Below the pieces are notes generated by a model. The model saw nothing but the letters and a program-made list of their open reading frames with translations. It did no database searches and was not told the DNA's origin. Shown here piece by piece: positions 9,031-18,575 of a DNA stretch of 25,033 nucleotides; the first letter of the stretch is position 1, and each line of letters opens with the position of its first letter. This stretch comes from Hamiltosporidium magnivora (taxonomy: Eukaryota; Microsporidia; Dubosqiidae). The stretch lies in the NCBI GenBank assembly GCA_004325065.1, contig PITI01000077.1, forward strand, positions 1-25,033, read 5' to 3'. A program made the translations under genes and the position numbers.

Positions 9031-9114
9031 TCATCTTCTTTATATAATTTTTTATATCGTCAAACTATTTTTTCATTTAATATAAATCTGGTTTGCTAAC
9101 ATTTTTATTTCTTT

Positions 9115-9820
9115 AAAATGCTTTAATCACCATTTTAACCACTTTATTGTCTCTTTCTAAATCCAATGTTTCATTTAAGTTAAATTCCAGTCTCCCTATC
9201 GTTGTTAAGTGATTTAAATATGGCGGAAATATTTTTAGTATTCGGTTATTTGAAAATATATTCCTCATTCCTCACTTAACTTGTTTCAAGGTGGGTTTTA
9301 ATCGTTTATGCACCTCCCTTAAAAACGCCTTATCCCAGCTCTCTTCAGCATTTGGTTCACACTACAATCCTTTTTTATCGATCAGAAAACGGTTTAGACA
9401 GTCTTGTCGGGCACTATCGACTAAATCTATAGCATTACATTCATGAGTATTTATTGTCTTTTAAGATGCATCATATAGTATTTTGTCACAATATCGTTAT
9501 TGGTTATCCCATAAGAAATTATTTCCGCACTAAATTTATTTATAAGACCTAAATTGTTATTTAACATGTTATACTTCCTAAGTTTCCCCATTTCAACCAT
9601 TAAGAATTTAATTGGGATGTGTTTATTCTTACTTCCATGAGGTATATTCTATCCTGCCTCTTGGCTCAAATAAATATATCTGATCTATTATTCCGAATTT
9701 TTACATCAGTTTTTATTGTGGTATCCACTCTAATCTCTCTATACTCGTTATTCAGAATTTGATTACTTTAGTGGCTCCTAATTCGTTTTGAAGACTTAAA
9801 TTTATATCTATTTAGTAAGA
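9115..9820 (-). pseudogene. Degenerate non-LTR retrotransposon, restriction-like endonuclease end (copy 2)
   Basis: Better preserved than copy 1 and on the opposite strand. Minus-strand order: EYREIRVDTTIKTDVKIRNN (about 9755-9696), NRSDIFI then a stop (9693-9667; the RPD catalytic site with Pro changed to Ser), RIYLMEVRINTSQLN (the catalytic E; about 9650-9605), KYNMLNNNLGLINKFSAEII (the K/Y helix; about 9585-9530), NDIVTKYYMMHLKRQ then a stop, SWDKAFLREVHKRLKP, and finally FPPYLNHLTTIGRLEFNLNE with NKVVKMVIKAF (about 9233-9117). Reverse transcriptase sequence is absent: within 200 bp upstream lies the UTP10 gene on the other strand. This is the expected form of a 5'-truncated LINE insertion. 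Confidence 0.78.
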
Positions 9821-10012
9821 GTACATATTATATTTACAATCCAAAAACTTAAGAATGCATAATTTGTGCATCGATTTAAAAAAGTTTTATTTTTCATTTT
9901 GTTTAATCCGTGGCTATAATTGTAGAAGAAAATATGTAAAAGAAGGGGATATATTTTTAACCCAGAATTTACATTTTACTTTTTTTAAATAAAATATTTG
10001 TTAACCGTTAAA
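9821..10012 (+). promoter_or_regulatory. Presumed promoter region of the UTP10-like gene
   Basis: This short gap between the retroelement remnant and the start codon should contain the promoter. A CCC lies at 9961-9963, 50 bp before the ATG, and AACCGTTAAA directly precedes the ATG. No canonical TATA element is distinguishable in such AT-rich DNA. Confidence 0.3.
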
Positions 10013-13000
10013 ATGCTTAGAAGACAATTAGAATGTATAAAGCAAAAACGAAAAACGTCAGAGATAAGATCAAAACCATTTATTACATTTAAAGATGTTA
10101 CTGACATGGATGATGAAACATTATTAGAACAAATACCTATCGAAACTGAATTTACAACCTATAAAAGTCTTGGATATAACAGACAACATAATACGTTGGA
10201 AGAAGAAAATTTTATTTGTCAAAAACTTTCACAGTTTATTAAATCGTTACATCACAAAATGAATATTGAAAATATTGAATATTTATTCGATTTTTTAATT
10301 AGAAAATACTGTATTGACACTTTTAATTCCAGAGACTTGGTATTTTTACTTTTACCGTATCAAAAATATTATGATAAAGTTGTAAAACTAAGTGAAAAAT
10401 TTCATACTATTGATTCTTTTATACATCAAAATACATATTCTTTGGTATTTTTTGGCCATGAATGTCTAAGAAATATAGATTTTTTTGATTTTTTTATTAC
10501 GTATTTTGAATTTTACGATGTTTTAAAAAATTTTATTGATGGTGTCTATTTTGAAATTTTAAAAAGTAATATTTGTATTAAGAATTACCATGCATTGAGA
10601 TTATTTGAATCTCTCAAGTTTTTCGCTTCTTATGGTGAAATTGAAATTTCAAAAGAAATTTTTAAAAAATTTAGCAAAGAAATTCTACCGTTTAAATGTA
10701 AAATTGAAATTATTTTTAGTAATTGGGAAAATAAATTTAATAAAATAGCTGATGAAGAAGAAAAAACCAATTTTGCTACTAAAAATGGTTTGAATAATAT
10801 AAAAAATAATTTTGGGAAGACAGAAGAATTTGACGATTCAAAAAGCCAAAATATTTTTAATGAAAATGAAATTTCTGAAAAAGAGATAAAAGGTTTAAAA
10901 AATGAAGAATCCATTGAGTTCGAATTGTATTTGGTAAATAAAAAAGATAGAGAATTTGTTTATAATTTAAAAAAACTTATCAAGTATTTTGAATGGATTT
11001 ATGAACATGAAAACTATGGAATAGAAGATACTTCATATAACAACGATGAATATAATTTTTGTTTGTATCTGTTTTCCAAAAAAAATATTTATTCAGAACT
11101 TAAAATATCAGATTTAAGAAATATTGAAGACTTATTTACACACATGAAGGATAAAATATTTGTTATAAGAAAGCTTTTAACTAAATTTTCGTATAAAAAT
11201 TTGGAATTTCTAATCAAGTATCTGAAAAAAGACGAACTTATAGTTTTTGTTTCTATGTGTGACGATGCAAACGAAATAATAAATTTGATGACTAATGAAA
11301 ACCATGAGGATATTCTAAAAAATATGAGAAGAACAATATTTGTTAAAAATTTGGTTTCAGTTTTTAAAAAATCTTTAGAATTTGAAAATTTTTCAATTAT
11401 TTATTTTGAAGATTATATTACCAATTTGTGTATTAAAGAATGTTTAGACTTTTCTAGAAACGATATTTTTTCGTACAATTTATTGAATTTATGTAAAGAA
11501 AAGAAAATTTCAATCGTTCATGAAATTCTTGAATTAGATTTTATTAATGAATTATTTTTGGAGTATGTTTTATACAATGAAGAAGATTTATCATTAGACT
11601 CTAAAAAAAGAATTTTCGAAATTTACAAGAACAGATCTCATAACAAAAAACTACAAACTGCTTTTAATTTTTTTATACTTAAAGAAACAAATATAGAATT
11701 TTTAAATCAAATTTTGAATTGGTTTGTTGATATGAAATTTGAAATTACAAGTATAATTGAGATTTTAAGAAAAAACTTATATTTGATAAATTCAAATACT
11801 TTACTCAAACTCTTAAAAATCAATAAATTCAGAAAAGATATTTTATTTGTTACAGAAAAACTTATTCATGAAAATTCTGAAAATATTTTGCTTCTATTAG
11901 AAACCGATAATATAAAAATTGCAAAAGAAATTATTTCTAAAATGAATTTAAAAAATTTCTTAGAATCTTTAAGTATTACCTTTTTCTTCAAAAATTTTGA
12001 TTTTATAAAGGATTTAATTATAGAAAAGAGTAGAAAAGAAGACACATTATTTTTCCTAAAAAAGTCATTTGAGATTTATAAAAATAAAGAATTAGTAATT
12101 TACAAAGAAAATATATCAAATATATTTTTAAATGAAAAATATTTAAATAAAAACTTGATTTATTTTATTGAAACAGAAAATTGGGAATTCATTAAACCGT
12201 TGGTACTTCAAGGAATTAAAATACACAAAGAAATAGTAGATTTACATTTTGATTATTTAATTTTTGAATATGGAATTATTAATACAGAAACATATTATTT
12301 GCTTCTTCTTTTGAATAATTTAATAGAACCAAAAAATTTAGAATTGAATGTACTTCATAAAATTTTAGAAAAAAATGATATCAATTGTCTTCTCACAGCA
12401 CATTTTATATTTTTATTGGGATTAAAACATAATTTAGATATTTTGAGTATTTTAAATAAAATAATTGATAAGATAGTTTTTATTGAAGAAAACAATAAAA
12501 TAGTATTTTGGTTGATAAACCGTTATAGAAATGTACTTGCACCACATCTACAATTATTTATATCTTTAGTTTACAAAGATACTGAATTTCATGAATATTT
12601 AATTTTATTGAATTACAAAATTGTTATTAGGGAAATCGTAAGAATGAAGGAATTGTCGAATGACACTGATTTTATTTCTTTATTTACAAAATATTTAAAA
12701 AATATAACAATCGATGATCATAAAACTGTAATTTCGATGATTGATTTTTTAAAAAACAGAAATGAACCATTTTGTTGTGATTTGAACACATATTTTTTAA
12801 TATCTGTTTCTGAAATAGTAAATGAGGAAACAAAATTAATTATTCAAAAATTTGTGCAAGAAATGTATGAATATGATGTTTATCATTTCTACGGTATTAT
12901 GGATCATGTGATCGTTAATGATAAATGTTTTTGGTATTTTGATCCATTTTATGAAGAATCATTGGAAAGCTTAAAAAACAATCAACTTTATGTGACTAAT

Positions 13001-13393
13001 GCTCTTTCAAATTATTTGAAATATGCAAAATCAGTAGCCTTAGAATATAACGAAATACTAAATATTCTTAGTGTTTATTTTGATCGTAATTATGATGAAT
13101 GTGTGATAAATTGTATTGTTAGTATACTTAACCACGCTAGAAATACTACGATATCTTTAGATTTTAATCTGAGTATTTTAAAGAAACTTAAATCAACACA
13201 AAATTTAAAATATATTAAAATTTTAGGTTTTTTATATAAAAATGTGATAAATTACAATGAATGCATCAATCAAAGTATTCCATATTTTAGTATTATAATT
13301 AATCGAGGCTCTGATGAAATTAAAAGCAAAATGGATGAATTATTTGTTGTAATAGAAAATCTTACAGGAAAAACAATATATTCACTTTTCTAA
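10013..13393 (+). CDS. UTP10: UTP10/HEATR1-like U3 snoRNP (SSU processome) protein
   Basis: A 1126-residue all-helical protein that I assign to the UTP10/HEATR1 family, HEAT-repeat scaffolds of the UTP-A subcomplex in the small-subunit processome needed for 18S rRNA maturation in the nucleolus. Evidence at the N-terminus: MLRRQLECIKQ, then FKDVTDMDDETL, then LFDFLIRKYCIDTFNSRDLV with FLLLPYQ (about residues 88-115), which parallels CLEWLIHRFHIHLYNQDSLI with CVLPYH of human HEATR1. Evidence at the C-terminus: IKILGFLYKNV ... ELFVVIENLTGKTIYSLF ends the protein exactly as the family does (QLETVLGEPLQSYF in human). An acidic, Lys/Asn-rich linker lies at about 246-300. Human and yeast proteins are about 2144 and 1769 residues, so this is a strongly shortened form. 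The ATG at 10013 is the first in frame. AATAAA overlaps the stop codon. Confidence 0.8.
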   Translation: MLRRQLECIKQKRKTSEIRSKPFITFKDVTDMDDETLLEQIPIETEFTTYKSLGYNRQHNTLEEENFICQKLSQFIKSLHHKMNIENIEYLFDFLIRKYCIDTFNSRDLVFLLLPYQKYYDKVVKLSEKFHTIDSFIHQNTYSLVFFGHECLRNIDFFDFFITYFEFYDVLKNFIDGVYFEILKSNICIKNYHALRLFESLKFFASYGEIEISKEIFKKFSKEILPFKCKIEIIFSNWENKFNKIADEEEKTNFATKNGLNNIKNNFGKTEEFDDSKSQNIFNENEISEKEIKGLKNEESIEFELYLVNKKDREFVYNLKKLIKYFEWIYEHENYGIEDTSYNNDEYNFCLYLFSKKNIYSELKISDLRNIEDLFTHMKDKIFVIRKLLTKFSYKNLEFLIKYLKKDELIVFVSMCDDANEIINLMTNENHEDILKNMRRTIFVKNLVSVFKKSLEFENFSIIYFEDYITNLCIKECLDFSRNDIFSYNLLNLCKEKKISIVHEILELDFINELFLEYVLYNEEDLSLDSKKRIFEIYKNRSHNKKLQTAFNFFILKETNIEFLNQILNWFVDMKFEITSIIEILRKNLYLINSNTLLKLLKINKFRKDILFVTEKLIHENSENILLLLETDNIKIAKEIISKMNLKNFLESLSITFFFKNFDFIKDLIIEKSRKEDTLFFLKKSFEIYKNKELVIYKENISNIFLNEKYLNKNLIYFIETENWEFIKPLVLQGIKIHKEIVDLHFDYLIFEYGIINTETYYLLLLLNNLIEPKNLELNVLHKILEKNDINCLLTAHFIFLLGLKHNLDILSILNKIIDKIVFIEENNKIVFWLINRYRNVLAPHLQLFISLVYKDTEFHEYLILLNYKIVIREIVRMKELSNDTDFISLFTKYLKNITIDDHKTVISMIDFLKNRNEPFCCDLNTYFLISVSEIVNEETKLIIQKFVQEMYEYDVYHFYGIMDHVIVNDKCFWYFDPFYEESLESLKNNQLYVTNALSNYLKYAKSVALEYNEILNILSVYFDRNYDECVINCIVSILNHARNTTISLDFNLSILKKLKSTQNLKYIKILGFLYKNVINYNECINQSIPYFSIIINRGSDEIKSKMDELFVVIENLTGKTIYSLF

Positions 13394-13397
13394 TAAA
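13392..13397 (+). terminator. AATAAA overlapping the UTP10 stop codon
   Basis: The stop TAA and the bases after it form AATAAA, a very short 3' end of the kind typical of microsporidian genes. Function inferred. Confidence 0.5.
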
Positions 13398-13539
13398 AAA
13401 ATGCGTAATTAATTTAATAAATTATTCTACTAATTTCTATGGTTTTTTCTTTTTACATTCTCTTCCTAAGTTTTCCTTTTAAACTCTAAATTGTTTTTTT
13501 AATAATCTCACGTCCATTAAAAATATTGTCAATGTTATT

Positions 13540-14205
13540 TTTGTTTTCATGACATTAATTCAGTTCTAGGTTTAACATAAATAACAACACCCTGTAATAC
13601 CATCGGTATTTTCTACGATACCCTATATCCCAAAAATTTTACTCTAAAGATGTGTACAACTCAATTAATATGTTAATTAATTGTTCGAAATCCATTATTG
13701 TACGAATTTAGTACGCTATCACAAGTCTAAAACAACTTGAATGCCTATTTTAAATACCGGCATTCCCACTTGTTCTGCTGTTTCTGAACCCAATAAAATT
13801 TCATTTATGATATATGTCGATGAATTCCTGAATCTCAGATAAAAGCTGCATGTCGTATCTACATATGTAATATGCTACATGGTCTTTTAAGGTGTATGCT
13901 TTTCTGTATCTCTTATACCCATAGTCTTCTAATCTGTGTGAGCGAGACTAAATTTCGATGCTTGTGGATGGTAATTACCTACAAGTTGGGTATTTTTTTG
14001 AATCCAGGTACAGCAAAACCTACAAACATACTTTTTAAAAAGAAATTTTATTATTTTATAGACCATCTCTTTCCTATACAAATTCCATGAAATAACGGAA
14101 AATATAATCTACATTATATTCCAAAAGAATCTCAACAATGATTTCATGAAAATTTCATCATATCGTGGGTAAAAAAATAAATTTTAGTGTGAATATTCTT
14201 ACTCT
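13540..14205 (-). repeat. Dispersed repeat family 1, copy B
   Basis: The most diverged of the four long copies. It starts TTTTCATGACATTAATTCAG and TTCTAGGTTTAACATAAATA, keeps CATCGGTATTTTCTAC, CGGCATTCCCACTTGTTC, a CTTTTAAGGTGTATGC-like centre and GGTAATTACCTACAAG, and ends near TTTTAGTGTGAATATTC. Similarity may begin near 13450 with TTTACATTCTC. It lies directly downstream of UTP10, as copy A lies downstream of the leucine-rich gene. The 72-codon open frame at 13872-14090 lies inside it and has no recognisable motif, so I do not call it a gene. Confidence 0.65.
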
Positions 14206-14621
14206 ATCCAAACCTTACAAAAAAGTGTGAAAAAAGACTTTAAAAATAGGTAAAATATAGCTATCAAAAAATATTGACTTTAAAGCATACAAAATAGTTA
14301 ATTGTTGTAAAAATATTTACTTAAACCAACAAAATAACATCTGAAATAGGATCTAGCCTAATTAATTTATGATATACGATTAATAGAATATTATAAAAAT
14401 CTTATTAATATTCTATAAATATAAGACTATAGTTTAAGAAATATACTGGTAATATAAAACATATGTTTTATAATGTAAGTAATTCTATGCTTTTAGATGC
14501 GTCGAAACGTGGCATGTGTCATATGACGTAATTTTAATTCGTTTAATTTCAGGAATCAATGTATGAAACACTTTTACATCGGGTAATGTTTCAGGGAAAA
14601 ATATAAAAATAGACAATCCGA
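14206..14621 (+). promoter_or_regulatory. Intergenic and upstream region of the secreted-protein gene
   Basis: AT-rich without coding remnants. Nearest the gene it contains AAACGTGGCATGTGTCATAT at 14505-14524; the core ACGTGGCA (14507-14514) also occurs at 2132-2139, upstream of POLA2 but on the strand opposite that gene. A GGG lies at 14584-14586 region and CC 3 bp before the ATG. Possible splice-like strings (GTAAGT near 14475; TTTAATTTCAG near 14550) occur, but no coding exon precedes them. Confidence 0.3.
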
Positions 14622-15059
14622 ATGCTACAAATGAAAACATTCGCAATATTTTTATTATCTTTTCTAGTTTTATTTAAACAGTACTTAGCTTCTGCAGCTG
14701 AAGGCGGAGCAGAAGGTGAAGCCGGAGGAGCTGAATCCGGTGGTGAAGAGGGATCTGAAGCAAAAAAAGAAGGTGAAGATAAAAAGGAGGATTGCCTTAC
14801 ACCGGGGACTATAAAGGGAATAGAGCCCGGGAAGGCAGTTGTTTGTCAGAAACCAGGAGGACCTGTTGAAAAAGACAAAAATATTCCAGAAAAACCATTT
14901 GGAACAAAAACTGAAAATCCCGGAACTACCCCACCTGTGAGAAAAACTGAAAGTACCTTAGATAAATCCTCTGGTGACAAGGCATCCAAGGAAGGTGGTG
15001 ATTCTGAAGGAGGTGGTGATAAGGCAGCTTCAGGAGGAGAAGGTGAAGAAGCTGCTTGA
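14622..15059 (+). CDS. Small secreted acidic Gly/Ala/Glu-rich protein
   Basis: A 145-residue protein of unknown function with a clear signal peptide: MLQMKTF, a hydrophobic core AIFLLSFLVLF, and a probable cleavage site around ASA (residues 23-25). The mature part has three zones. The first is an acidic Gly/Ala/Glu/Ser zone ending in a Lys/Glu stretch (26-57). The second is a more ordinary core with the only two cysteines, Cys58 and Cys75, which could pair (CLTPGTIKGIEPGKAVVC). The third is Pro/Thr/Lys-rich, followed by another Gly/Asp/Glu/Ser tail to the end. There is no membrane anchor or heparin-binding motif. Codons are G-rich compared with neighbouring genes, as in a highly expressed or repeat-generated protein. 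A spore wall, polar tube or host-exposed protein is plausible; none can be named. The second Met, at 14631, could also be the start. AATAAA begins 1 bp after the stop codon. Confidence 0.75.
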   Translation: MLQMKTFAIFLLSFLVLFKQYLASAAEGGAEGEAGGAESGGEEGSEAKKEGEDKKEDCLTPGTIKGIEPGKAVVCQKPGGPVEKDKNIPEKPFGTKTENPGTTPPVRKTESTLDKSSGDKASKEGGDSEGGGDKAASGGEGEEAA

Positions 15060-15065
15060 AATAAA
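15060..15065 (+). terminator. AATAAA just after the secreted-protein stop
   Basis: AATAAA starts at the base following the TGA stop codon, the third gene in this window with a signal at or overlapping the stop. Function inferred. Confidence 0.5.
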
Positions 15066-16059
15066 AAATTATTTTCAGTATAAAAATATATCTTATAACA
15101 TTTTTTAATCGATTAATTTGTAATAACACATATTATTAAGAAAATCAAAACTGTATTTTCATTTTTCGGAATTAAATTATCTATTTTATTGAAATTTTTT
15201 TATAAAATTGATTTTTTTCAAACAACCAAATATCCATTCTAAAATACATTTTTTTTCTTTTTATGTGGAAGCATTTTACTTTTTGTATATTTTTACTCCA
15301 ATTAGATAAATTTTGCTTTTTTAATAAAATTTAAGGAAAAAGGATTATTTTAAAAATATTTTTTATTTCCATATCAAACGAAATATCTTTTTTAGTGTAT
15401 AACAGCAAAAAAGCATAATTTTCATTATTTTATTATGTTTAAGCAAGATTTAATTGTTCATAATTAGTCTTAAGTTGAAAAGAAAAGAACAAGAAGATCA
15501 TCATACAATGAATTTTTGTAATAATAAGCTACAAGAACCATTTAGAAAACTGTTAAGCTTTCGAAGTGAATAAAGGAAATGAAATAAGTATGAATGCTAT
15601 TCTAAATTTATTTTGAGTTGGTAATATATGACTAAACTCTAATTAGACGTACATAATTTTATAACCAATAGACAAATGAATATTTTCTCACTATGATTGA
15701 GTCAATTAAAGTATTTTAGAATCATAATATATGAATAACTTTAATTATTTATATTATATGTTAATATTTGTGATTTTCTTAAATAATTTCTTCCAGAATA
15801 TTGTTAGCTGTGTGAAATCTATTTCGAAGACAAATCAAATATCTTAATACTAAAGATATATTTTAATATGCATCTAAAATTAATTCAAAGTTCTTTAATC
15901 TATATATTCATCTTAACATTTCAAAGGAGAAATTTAACTAAATTGGACTTGTTTTCTTGCAAAATGATAGTTTAAAAAATGGATTAAGATATCGAATAGT
16001 GAGAAGATGTACTATTATATTAAATTTAGGTTGTTCAAACATTAATTTCTATATAAAAC
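15066..16059. other. AT-rich intergenic DNA, nothing recognised
   Basis: About 1 kb with no coding-like run on either strand, no RNA gene and no repeat that I can match inside the window. Confidence 0.55.
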
Positions 16060-16290
16060 CCACTTACTTATTCCATTCCTCCTTTACCTTTCGGTGTCGA
16101 GGATAAACAAATGAAAAATTACCATTTGTTTCTTTTAATCTTGTGTAATTTCTAGATTATAGGGGACTAGCCTATGAATCCAGTGTGTGTTAATCCCACA
16201 GAAATGGCAACAAGGAACAGCACACCAATTATAAGCCTTCGTTTCCAACTAGAATGTTTTTAATGTGGTTATCCTCTTTCCACGACTATA
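16060..16290 (-). repeat. Dispersed repeat family 2, copy b
   Basis: Begins CTTATTCCATTCCTCCTTTA on the plus strand, matching 24610 and, more weakly, 2551. Its far end (ACCAATTATAAGCC ... TTTTTAATGTGGTTATCCTC, about 16225-16275) matches the far end of family 1 copy C (TTTTTTTATGTGGTTATTCTC). Read on the minus strand, the first part resembles the tail of the LINE ORF at 2565-2930 (RNKW, then CLSSTPKG). The two repeat families therefore share one terminus. Confidence 0.6.
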
Positions 16291-17269
16291 TAAAATTTAA
16301 TTAATTATAGTTAATTTATATATTTATATAGAAGAACTTTTTAAAAAAAAACGGGTGATGAAACTCTATGATAATTTTTTATTTTTTTGAGTAGTTTTGT
16401 TGAGATTTGTAAATAGCATTGAAATATAAGCTAAGCTTTTTTCGTGAGGAAAAAAGGTCAATAAATCAAGAGTATAGACATTTATTCTTTACAGTGATTA
16501 TATTTACAATAAATTAAGCCTTTTATCCAATAATGGTTTTATAACTCTATTGAAACTTATTTTACATAATTCTTTATCTAATTTTGAAATATGTGTGATT
16601 TGCTTGCAAATCTAAGATTTTTTTTATCTCTAGTAATATTTATTGTCTGAAAAACTGAAATTGCGCTTCAAAGAAAAAGAACGAATATCAATAACCTTAG
16701 ATGTCTATATCTTCATATAAATTGGGCAATTCTAACAGATTCATAGTTGTGATAGTTTATGAACAGTAAATACTTAATGGTTTTTTGTTATAAATTCAAG
16801 CGTATTTGATAGTAAAGACATTTTTCAAAAAATAGACTAAAAACCATGATTAATAAGCCGAAATACATAAAATTTAGAGTAAGTTTGCTATTTTTTTTAC
16901 GGAGAAACACCCAAAATCTCTGTATATTTGATAAGCTAATAAATTGAATGATGGACCCTCGATAGTATAAATGCTTTAAAAAATAATTGTACGATCGAAA
17001 AAATACAAAAAATAAGATATTTTGATTATCTGTAATAGAAATATGATCTAGCTGTTATGATAATGTTCATAGATTTTACATTGAGTCTGTATAATAATAT
17101 TTTTTAAATAAAAAAGTTTCCTAGAATTATTAGTCAGTCATAAAAAAAGCAAATTATATCTTACCTAAATGTTTTAAATTAAAAATGAAGATTATTCATT
17201 TGTTTACCAAAGTATGAAATCTTGAATTCATAGATTAAGAATCTGCTATTTTTTACCGAGTACAAATCG
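16291..17269. other. AT-rich intergenic DNA, nothing recognised
   Basis: About 1 kb of AT-rich sequence without coding-like runs, RNA genes or repeats that I can match elsewhere in the window. Confidence 0.55.
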
Positions 17270-17590
17270 AAAAAAAAAACAAATAGAAATTTATCACGAT
17301 GATTCATATATAAAGAATAAAAACATTAATCCTAAAACCGTTATAAAAAAGAAAACTTTAAACTACTCAATTACCAAACTAAATAAGAATTCTAAATACA
17401 AATATCGACCGAAAAAAAATTAATAAAGCAAAATATAGCGTAAAAAAATAATTCAATAACTCAATAATACAAAAAACTGCTTCTCTGAAAAATATATTGT
17501 AAATACTAAAAATAAAAGTTTAACTAAAAGAAAAGCCCAAAGCAAAAATAAAATAAACTAATAAAGCATTTGATACTCTTTTTATCTAGT
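17270..17590 (+). other. Strand-asymmetric A-rich tract
   Basis: A rises to about half or more of the bases on the plus strand, while T falls well below its level in the flanks, for some 320 bp. A runs of 6-8 are frequent. There is no periodic unit and no coding frame. It may be a decayed A-rich retroelement end, a nucleosome-poor region or simple drift; I see no evidence for a specific function. Confidence 0.4.
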
Positions 17591-17898
17591 TAATATAACT
17601 TTAAGTTACAAAAAAATCGTTGGAAAAATAGATTTTTTATACTAGGTCTCATATAAAATCTAATTGCCAATTAAATTAATAAATTGCACCAAATTTAACA
17701 ATTTTGTACCATGAAAATATAATTTATTTATTTTAAGATTAATTTTCACTAGAAAATTGATTTAATAAAGAATTTATTCGCTCTTTATTCTTAAGTAAGT
17801 TATATTTCTGCGTTCTTTGAAAATAATTATTCATTCTAAGGAAATTTAAAACTCTTTTATTTAAATGTATCTCATATTTTTCAAATAGTGGGAAGTAT

Positions 17899-18575
17899 TA
17901 TATTTGTTTTCATGGCATTAATGCAGTTCTAGGTTTAATATAAATAACTTCTACCCCAATACTCCATCAGTACCCCCTGAAATACCTACGTCCCAATGTC
18001 TTTCATCTACCAGGTGTGTAGAGCTTAATTAATAGGTGAGGCAGTTGCCCGGAGTTCGTTAATGTCCATTGCATGGAGTGTGATCGAAGACTGAAGCCCC
18101 CCAAAGGCTACGCAGCATTCCCACATACTCTAACTTTCTAATTCAGTAAAATCCTAGCTAAGATATATTTAAAAGATTTGCATGGGTCCTACTTAGACAG
18201 TGAAATGTCATAACAACGGGTACAACCTGCTAATTAGCTTTCCCGGCTTTTAATGGTTCTTATTTTTGTATCTTTCAGACGCTAAGTCTTCTAACCCGAG
18301 TGACAAAGCTAGGTTTCCATGCTTTTACATGGAAATTACCTACTTTTAGTCGCGATCTGCAATCTAATTAAATAAAAAACTACAAATAACTTTGTAGAAA
18401 AAATTTCGCTATTTCTTTGACCTCTCCTCCTCATACAAACTCATATAGAACAGCCGAAGATATAGTATGGTTTTACTCCCACCAAAACTCCAAAAAATGA
18501 TCCTCATACTAATTTCACACACTCATAGCCAAGCAGAAAGTTTTTTTATGTGGTTATTCTCTCAAAGCATTTATT
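17899..18575 (-). repeat. Dispersed repeat family 1, copy C
   Basis: A well-preserved copy. Plus-strand landmarks: TTTTCATGGCATTAATGCAG, TTCTAGGTTTAATATAAATA, ATACTCCATCAGTACC, TTGCATGGAGTGTGATCG, GCAGCATTCCCACATACTC, TCATAACAACGGGTACAACC (18208), TTAGCTTTCCCGGCTTTTAA, CAGACGCTAAGTCTTCTAAC, a hairpin CCATGCTTTTACATGG, and the terminus GAAAGTTTTTTTATGTGG. Similarity may begin near 17865. Minus-strand translation gives runs such as LHAMDINELRATASPIN and GQLPHLLIKLYTPGR that have partial counterparts in copies A and B. Confidence 0.8.

Noticed and set aside
14463..14553. Possible 5' intron (GTAAGT ... TTTAATTTCAG) before the secreted-protein gene
   Set aside because: Joining the flanks gives only a short frame that stops before 14622, and the signal peptide already starts cleanly at the downstream ATG.
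17899..18575. Self-cleaving ribozyme (hammerhead or HDV-like) in the repeat
   Set aside because: A CTGATG-like string occurs on the minus strand, but the conserved GAAA and pairing stems are not present in order.
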